Assembly: GCA_963556495.2 (NCBI GenBank)
Contig: OY747710.1
Span: 22,261,500 to 22,325,499, forward strand
DNA length: 64,000 bases
DNA from: Valencia hispanica
Lineage: Eukaryota; Chordata; Actinopteri; Cyprinodontiformes; Valenciidae
Direction of reading: 5' to 3'
The notes under the pieces: model-generated
The model's input: only the letters and a program-made list of their open reading frames with translations
Database searches by the model: none
What the model was told of the DNA's origin: nothing
Position numbers and translations under genes: made by a program
In this document: piece by piece, positions 56,054 to 64,000 of the stretch
Numbering within the stretch: the stretch's first letter is position 1
Layout: every line of letters starts with the position of its first letter

Positions 56054-59000
56054 GTTGAATATAATTATTATGTCCTTGCAGTTTCTGAGGAAGAGGGATT
56101 ACCCAGACCTCTGCTTAACTGTTCTAAAAGTAAACCTTCAGTGGCGTGACTGACATGAGGAGTCCTCCTTCACGTGAGGGACAATTTAAACAGGGCTTAA
56201 CAACCACTCTGCCCCCCATGATCATCCTGTATTTTCCATCCAGATTACCAAATCAGGACGAGGCGATTTCAACCCATCATGAGGGGGTTGGGTGATTGAA
56301 AGGAGAATGGAGACGATGGAGCCTGGGCCGAGGCGAACTATAAAGCGAGAAAAAAAAAAGTAGAAGTAATTATCGAGACAGAGTGTGATATAAAGCCAGA
56401 TGACTGGCGGCGATGTGGAAAGGATAGAGGGTTGTGCAATGCCCTGTGGGTGATATAGCCAAGGGGCAGTAGGTTAATTCGTGTGTGAAACCTTTATAGC
56501 ATTAGCCAACTGATAAAAATACCTGGAGAAGAACTTGCAAATGGCTATTAGAGGAGGAAGAGAAGAAAAGCAAGCAGGGGAGAGGGAGGAAGTGACAGAG
56601 TAGAGGGGTGAAAGGGGGAGTACCAGTAAAAGAATGAGGAAGGAAAACAGCAAGAGGAGGCCTCAGATAAATGTCCACAACTCAGATGTTTAAAAGCACG
56701 ATAGGCCTCAAACTGACTGTGTTATGATCTAATGAAAAGCTTTCAAAAGCCGGTTTTTCAACCAGCAGCATGACAGATGGGCGGATGATAAACTCCAGAA
56801 ATGAAAGCCAAGCAAGGACAATACGTTTATTTCCTTTCCTTTCAGAAATTAGACCTAACTACTCCCTGATTTGGATCTCCAAAAACACACTTCGCCCCGT
56901 CCGTATTGTACCTGGTCGCCGGTACATCTCCCACACACCTGAGCAGACCAGATTTTCCACAAACAACTCAACCTCCACCCCCCCCCCCCTGTACTTTACC
57001 TCCCTCCCATAGCAACTGGCAGCCCCCCCCAGGCCGTCCAATAACAGCACTTACACTGTTCCCAGAGGGCTCTGTACAACAACAGCACACCCACCTGAAT
57101 AACCTGCTCCAAAACACACCTTATTAAACACACACACACACACACACGTACAGAAAACATGCACGCATAGGCTTCCATGTAAGTCGGTGGCTCCCCCCAC
57201 CCACTATTGTTCATTTAACTGGTGACGAACTTTACAACGGACTATTTAAGACACAAAAAAACAAAAATGCACCCCACCCTTACAATTAAAAGCAGAACAA
57301 TTAGACATCGTTTCATAAAATACACTTTTGTGTCAACTTTTTAAATCCTTTCCATCCCCAGGACACATCAAAAAGGTATTTTTCCATGTGATGCAAAGAT
57401 GTACCACCCAAAGGTTTGGAATGTCATTCCTACCTTGCCCATCTTCATGGGCACAGTCCCTTGAAGACGAAGCAGCGTCTGTCTCGTGGTATCCATTTTT
57501 TCCCTCTTCACTCTTTGCTCGTCTTCTTGCTGCCTTTCAAAACCCCCTGTTCTTCCTATTCCCTTCTCCCCTTCAGGGGTGCAGGTTAAAGGGTCTGATC
57601 TGGTTGTCAGAGTTCGAGGTGAAGCGCTCGTCCTTGGGGATGTCTACCGCTCTCAAGCATTCTGCCACTCACTCTCCTTCCTGTTGTATCAAAAGAGGGT
57701 GCATGCTGACGAAGAGAGATCAAGAGTTACCCCTCCCCCCAATGATCGTCGCCTACTCGCCCCCTCTCTCCAAAACCCAACGGCCCATTTTCCGAACACT
57801 TTCCGATAAACACCGTCTTCTTCCCTTCCTCGGAGAAGGGGGGACCCAACAGGTAGATGGATAGCTACGCGGCAGAGGTTAGAGCGGGGATTCGGGTGAA
57901 ATAACCTTCGGAGGTTAAGACCCAAACATCAGTTTAACTGATTTAGCAGGAAGGAAACCCGCATACGCAACCAAAAACACATTTAAAATAATTTCCAGGG
58001 AAATAATGTCAAAGTTGAAAAAACTAACTAAGAACAGAAATCATATTGTCATTCTGAGTCATTTTGCACCCCAATCAAACATTCAGGTAGGTGCAATATG
58101 AGAGTTATACCATATTACACCGCACCTCTGAGACAAAGTGCTGCACAGAGCTCTTCCTTTGAAGGCAAACTAAAACTCTGCTCCTCCGACGGTAACACCA
58201 AGCCAAATATCTACTGCTATTTTTTATGGAAACCATGTTTTTGAAAGTTTTTCCTCTCCAATACGAGGTGACGACTGCGAGCGGACGCAACGGCTTACGT
58301 CAACAAGTGAGGAAGTCCATCTAATTTCTAGCACTTTGTTTCTGTAATTCTCACCCGATTCCTTCCAGAGCAAATAGGCTTAAGATAACCAAATATGAGG
58401 ATTTGTTGTTTTCCTATGTTGTACTCAGCACAGTGTTATCTCTGGCCTTATGTGAAGATGTCATACTGCCCCTAAAAAAGCTAAACTTTATCACTGTGGA
58501 CAAACTATTGAAAAGAGAAATCAGCTGTTGTTTCAGCCTTATATATTAGACTAGTGAAGAATTACAAGAAAAAACAGCATAGGTAAATAAAAGTGGCAAC
58601 TTGATGCCTAAATCTTTGTAGAGCAGAGTGCAAATACTTGACCTGACCTTGCATGAGTACAATCTGTCCTGCATGATAATAACCAACATTATGACAACTA
58701 CATTTTCCTAAATGCATTGATAGTATCAGGAGGAACACAAACAGAAGCCCTACATTTATAAAATTAATCTAAAACTGGGAAGAAGAAAAAAAATCACAGA
58801 TAATGAAGCAGAGAAGCGAGAAAATAAAGGGGTTTTAGGAGGAGCACAACAATGCTCATCAAGTTTCCGGCTCTGGGGAAGAAAAAAAACACAAACACGC
58901 GCACACGCAAACACAAACTAACACAAACACAACACATCATGGGTGGTTGGTGGTTCGAGCTCGTTATTTTAGGCTATTCCTTAGAACTCCGACGTGTTCG

Positions 59001-62000
59001 GAAAATTGCAACAAAAAGAAAATAACAGCTGCAACGATTCCCATCAGTTTTCTGTCCACCCGTGAGTCACTCAATACTGACAAAACTGTACGGTAACACT
59101 CTTCATACCCCCAACTGACTCTTTCCTTCGTCACTTTGTTTCTGTTACTTACCAAGGACATGTCTGCATGAGATGCTGAATCTTGCAACACATGGTAAGT
59201 AAGTCAGAAACAGCCCACAGGAAGATGTTACAAACACTCATGAAGGCAAATTAAATGATCACAATCTTCAACTTAATTCTTATTAAAGGGGCTAGATATG
59301 TTTGAAATCAAATCCGTTTTTCTTTAAACAACTTAGTGTCGCAATATCCTTAAACTACTCTTCTTTATATTTACTGCAATGCTTCAGATGCCATCTTTCC
59401 AACATTGATCTCCGTCTTTGTTTTTTTGCACTCATCCTCCCACAATTTTTGTCGGCGACAGAGTAAAAAATCACCCCTTGCACCTTTACGCTTTCCTCAT
59501 CCCTCGCTTTCGTTATGCGAACCCTCTTCCTTTCTCTCTTAACACCCAAAATTTTGCATCTCTTCTGAAGATCTGGCACTGACAGAGATTGAAAACTTCA
59601 GATCATTTGGGTTGCTTTCAACCAACTCCTGGGCTGGTTTCAAATTGATGCCAAATAGAAATGCAACGCTAGAACATTCCAACGTGTTTGGAAGATGGTG
59701 ATGCAGACGTGTACTTGAGGGGAAATGGAAACTAAAAAAAGAAACACAGTGAATGAGTGAAAAAGAAACGGGTTTGCATGCATGAAGGCCTGCATACAAA
59801 CACAAAAGCATATAGTATAAAACAAAGCTCAACCTCACACACAACTGGGACTGTTGGTATTATTTTTATGGCTCCTATTTTCCATTTAGGACTGTAAGTT
59901 TTCCCAGTCCACCTCAATTATATCGAGCTCCAGCTCTAAAGGGGGGAAAATATGACTTTATGCTTTTCACACAAAAAACCCAGTCTGAGGGGGAGATGGA
60001 GAAAAGCTTTTATAAATTCTGATGTCAGATGTTTTCCAAAGAGGCCGTTTGTATGTGTGTGTGCAGCACACATTGGTTGAAGGCTTCCACACCCGAACCC
60101 CACAAACTAAATTTTATTATTTTTAGATTTTAATGCACGCAAACTTAAAAAAAAAAGGAGATGTTACCAGCAGAATTACATTATTGTACAAGTTAAGTGC
60201 TGCTTATGGAATCATATACACATTTACTGCTCTGTTACTCTTATGAAATGTTATAAACTGACAAAAACAGAGAAACAAAGTTTTCGTTTGCGTCCATTTG
60301 TCTATCGAAACACCCGGTGACTCAGATCCGTTTCAGACTGATAAAAAAACAATAAAAAAAAAAAAACGGGCTCATTTGTTATTCCTAAAAACAACATAAC
60401 AAATCAGAGTGCTAAGCAGCATCCTTTGCCCCCCCCCAAAAAACAAAAAAACAGCAAAAGCAACAAAAGATTTAAGCTCATACCGTTTCTCCTCCTCACT
60501 CTTGTCTTCCTCACACCACTTTCCTTCACTTTAGAGTTTAAGATAAGAGAAAACTTTGCACTTCACTTATTTAAGGGTAGAGAGTGGAGCAGTGGGACAC
60601 CGTCGGTGAGGAAGAGTAGGGGAGGAGGAGGAGGAGGAAACTGGGGGATGAGAAGAGAGGATGAGAGCATGTACGACTCCCAAACCAAAGCTGCTGTTGT
60701 TTCACATTTAAACCAAAATTTCACCCCAACATATCTAAACTGAGCTGAAACATGCAGCTAATTTCTGTGAGCCGGTAAAACACAAAGTCCACCAGCTGTG
60801 CGTCCCAACAGCACCCTCTGGACTGCACATTTGCATCCCACCAGCAGATATAAAAAACAGACCCAACCAGGCAGAATTTGAATCACCATTTGAATTTGTA
60901 AAAGACAAGACTTGAGACAACATTGTGATAATTACACTGGCTGTCCCCTGCAATGAAAGAGCTAAAAAAAGAGAAGTCCACTGAGTAGATGTTACTCAGC
61001 AAAAGTTTTTTGGGTTTTTTTTGGTTACATTTCAAGAAAGCCCCTGCAAGCAAGTCCTTCTTTCTTACTGCAACTGGGGCATTATGGTGTCTCTTTCTGT
61101 GTGCGTGTGTGAAGTTTGACGCATGCGCGCGGTGTGGTCTTTGCTCCAGAAACACATTACATTATTCATTTGGCTGGCAGAGCAGAGGCCCTTATCCCCT
61201 CGCCCTCCCACACCCCAGCACTAGGCTGCACGCTGCAGCAGCAGGAGCCAGTTTGCATGCCAGACCTGGACACCATGCGAATCTGCAGGAGGATTATCAG
61301 CTTATCAGCACATGGGGCAAGACATTTGGGTGCACATATATATATGCTCTGTCCTTTAATACCAGCCAACTTCTAACCTGAACTTAAGGTATAATGAAGT
61401 TTTCACAGCCATATACTAAACGTAAAGTATTCTATAGGACATACCTAACACCGACCATGTCTGTAATTCGGAATATATAATAATTTAGAGGTATGAGGGG
61501 TATTTTGAAGCTACGAACAGTTTATACACATTAGTTTGAAGAAGCATGGCATGCCCGAAAGGTTATAAACAGTTGAGTCCAAAATTATTCACACCCCTGA
61601 CAGATTTAGATTTGAAGCAATCAAAAACTTCTTATACCATATAATCATCTTTTGCAATGAACTCCAAGACGTTGGAAGGCCTCTTTACCATCACCATAAT
61701 CTTGAACTCCAAAATGTAATATTAATTCCAGTCAAAAGAAATGCTGGTAAAATTAAACAATTACTTAAATATACGAGTTGTATAATTAAACACTGGTATG
61801 AAAGCTTGACTTGAGGTGCTTATCAGCTTTTGGTTTTTTTGACCCAACACACAATCCATTGGACTGATGGTTGTGATTGTGTTTTCTATATTGAACTTAA
61901 ATAATTTAATATTCGTGGATTTTCTAAACAATATTAGCACTAATATTTCTAGGAATAATAATTTTGTTTAGGCTAATCATTTTATTTACGATAACTGTGG

Positions 62001-62880
62001 AAATAATTTCAGCTTCATCATTTTTATTGACTTAATGTTCACATTGCAAATACATATTAGATATTTAAATCCATTTATTTTATACTTGCAAAGAACATTG
62101 TTTCTCTGTTTGATTTGAATAGTTATGTACCTGTATCAAGGTTTGGTAAGTTTTTCTCTGGCTATATTGTGGAGGCCATAAAGAAACACTGCCATTCCCT
62201 TAGCTGATGCTGCAAACTGCTAATCAGCTGATTGAAATTAGGCTGCTACACTTTTTCCTCCCCTGCAATAAAGACACAGTTAGCTGTTTACAAATATATC
62301 CGGTGATGAAAAAACTGATATTTTGAAAACTAAAGCAGCTCCATCATTACACTAATTATGGTATAACTGTTCTAAAACTACCATTGGCAGGTCTGTCAAC
62401 CAGAATACTGCAGGCTAGCTACTACAGCCAATAGCCAAAGAATATTTAACCTGCTAAATTTGCTAGAACACTCTCAACTCCAAAAAGGTATACACATTTG
62501 CACAGTGTACATCTTCTAAATATATCAGGTTTTAATTCTGTATCATATTGTCTTTGTATGAAAATAACAATAATAAATGGTAAAGATAACGATAATCTAC
62601 CTGCAATTAAATCATGTTGTACATTTTAGTTTCTAGTTTTTTGTGTAAACATCATAAAACCAAGGTATATTTCCTCACACTGGGAGACTCTCATACTGAA
62701 CCACTAGTAAATTTGACCATTATGAAGGCCTTCAGTGATGTGGATCCCATGTTAATATTTACCACTCAGACAAAACGTTTATTTACTTCAGTAACTTCAG
62801 AGTCTTCACATTTTTATACCTTAAATTGCAATTAATATAAAGTAACTGCCTCCATGAAAATGTTATTGTCCCAATAATAA
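56054..62880. other. zbtb7b upstream region without a recognised gene
   Basis: No coding exon or RNA gene is recognised. A non-coding first exon of zbtb7b should lie here, but I could not pick it. A CpG-rich spot near 58265-58305 contains TTACGTCA (58295-58302), a CRE/ATF-type site, and is one candidate promoter. Other patches (57480-57860, and 60590-60660 with a GGA repeat) are GC-richer without clear signals. Confidence 0.4.
57128..57147. repeat. Short (CA)n microsatellite
   Basis: A run of CA dinucleotides of about 20 bp in the upstream region of zbtb7b. It is part of no larger feature. Confidence 0.9.
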
Positions 62881-62895
62881 TTTAAAATGATATTT

Positions 62896-63255
62896 CATCC
62901 ATCCATCCATTTTCTGTACCCGTCCATCCAAATGGAGGGTTGCGGGGGGCTGGTGCCTATCTCCAGCGGTCAAGGGGCGAGAGGCGGAGACAGGTCACCA
63001 GTCCATCGCAGGGCAACACAGAGACATACAGGACAAACAAGCACACACACGCACTCATACTAAGGGCAATTTAGAGAAACCAATTCACCTAACAGTCATG
63101 TTTTTGGACTATGGGAGGAAGCCGGAGTACCCGGAGAGAACCCACGCATGCACAGGGAGAACATCCAAACTCCATGCAGAAAGACCCTAGGGCGGGATTT
63201 GAACCCAGGACCTTCTTGCTGCAAGGCAACAGTGCTACCAACTGCGCAGCCCTAC
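62896..63255 (-). mobile_element. tRNA-derived SINE, copy 2, with 13-bp target duplication
   Basis: Read on the minus strand, the element starts with a tRNA-like head: GGGCTGCGCAGTTGGTAGCA, then a B box ggttcaaatcc. It continues through the same body as the copy at 5110-5466 and ends in a GGAT tandem. The 13-bp word TAAAATGATATTT flanks it at 62883-62895 and 63256-63268, marking a LINE-driven insertion. It is full length at 360 bp. Confidence 0.88.
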
Positions 63256-63268
63256 TAAAATGATATTT

Positions 63269-64000
63269 TAAAAATGTATTCAAATTCTGGTAATTTTTGC
63301 AAAGGCACAAATATGATTAAATAAAAAATAACCAGGCAAGGTTGAGACATAGAGACTTTCTTAAAAGGGAGCTGAAAACCCAACTATTTCAAACTATTTT
63401 TGTTAAACAGTGTGTGATTTCTGATTTGTACTTTTTTTTTGTACCTCAGGTCATCCTTTTACATCTCTACAGGTGACATATTAAATGCTTTTTCTATTTT
63501 GCTTACTTAAAAGTATGAAATTTTGTTAAAAAAATATTTGTGTAACTTAAATGATTTCCTTTAATAGAAACTGTTGAGAGAACTTGAGCAGCTTCTCTGA
63601 AGCTCATTTTAACTCTTACAGTGCTTCTTTTCAAAATCACTGTACACAAAAACATGTCTGCTCAGCTTCTTACAGTGAAATACTGAGGGAAGCAGTAGCA
63701 GAGAAGGAAATCAATCTGAGGTTGGAAAGAGGAAAAAGGGTCTGAGATTTGAGATGATACAACAGCCGTAACAAAGGAAAACGAGGGAGGCACGTCTTCT
63801 AAAAACACACATATTCTTAGAAATCACAAAAATAAGGAGGTTATGGGGGAGGAGAAACACATGAGTGTGAGTGAGGGAGAGAATTGGGAGTGGGTGTAGA
63901 GATACTCTAAAAGATAAAGTGCAGAAGAGGGGAGGTTAAGACAGGAAAATCTAGTCCCGGTCTCGAACAATCTGTGTTGGCAACGAGACGTGAAACAAGA
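63269..64000. other. Right edge of the window, no gene seen
   Basis: AT-rich, then purine-rich sequence at the right end. I see no coding exon. It could belong to a distal zbtb7b regulatory region or to the next gene outside the window. Confidence 0.4.

Noticed and set aside
57540..57660. Short minus-strand frame ending NQIRPFNLHP that looked like a protein C-terminus
   Set aside because: About 31 codons bounded by stops on both sides, with no convincing acceptor and no family recognised; treated as chance.

Overview
The window is a piece of a teleost fish nuclear chromosome. It is AT-rich and intron-rich, it carries fish-type Tc1, LINE, L2, tRNA-SINE and PIF-Harbinger debris, and its proteins are all vertebrate. 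I cannot name the species; a percomorph-like fish is an inference. Four protein-coding genes can be read in full or nearly so. None of the four, and nothing around them, looks like an undescribed multi-gene system.

Layout. 1-5.5 kb: a decayed non-LTR retrotransposon with a nested transposon fragment, then simple repeats and a tRNA-derived SINE. 5.9-12.4 kb: a long (AC)n tract and Tc1 remnants, with a possible non-coding first exon near 10.4 kb. 12.68-13.82 kb (+): a single-coding-exon urotensin II receptor (uts2r-type GPCR) with an unusually long first intracellular loop. 14-22.9 kb: repeats and unassigned intergenic DNA. 23.1-37.3 kb (+): khdc4 (KIAA0907/BLOM7), 14 coding exons that join in frame to 628 residues. 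Its introns carry a good candidate H/ACA snoRNA, a possible 33-nt cassette exon, an L2 copy and a Harbinger-like insertion. 38.1-47.4 kb (-): ndufv1, ten exons joining to 472 residues, including the mitochondrial presequence exon. Its introns hold a Tc1 element with 200-bp terminal repeats and older Tc1 and MITE material. 47.9-48.2 kb: a solo LTR with a 5-bp target duplication. 53.4-55.2 kb (-): zbtb7b, two coding exons, BTB plus four C2H2 fingers, with a long AT-rich downstream region containing a 48-bp perfect palindrome. 55.2-64 kb: zbtb7b upstream DNA without a recognisable coding gene, plus a Tc1 remnant and a SINE with a 13-bp target duplication.

The genes do unrelated jobs: a peptide-hormone receptor, an RNA-binding splicing cofactor, a respiratory complex I subunit and a transcription factor. 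The structural points of most interest are the intronic snoRNA, the possible khdc4 microexon, the receptor loop insertion, the closely spaced convergent polyadenylation signals of khdc4 and ndufv1, and several clean transposon insertions with target-site duplications. Exon boundaries come from reading splice sites and from recalled vertebrate family sequences; no alignment or expression data were available.
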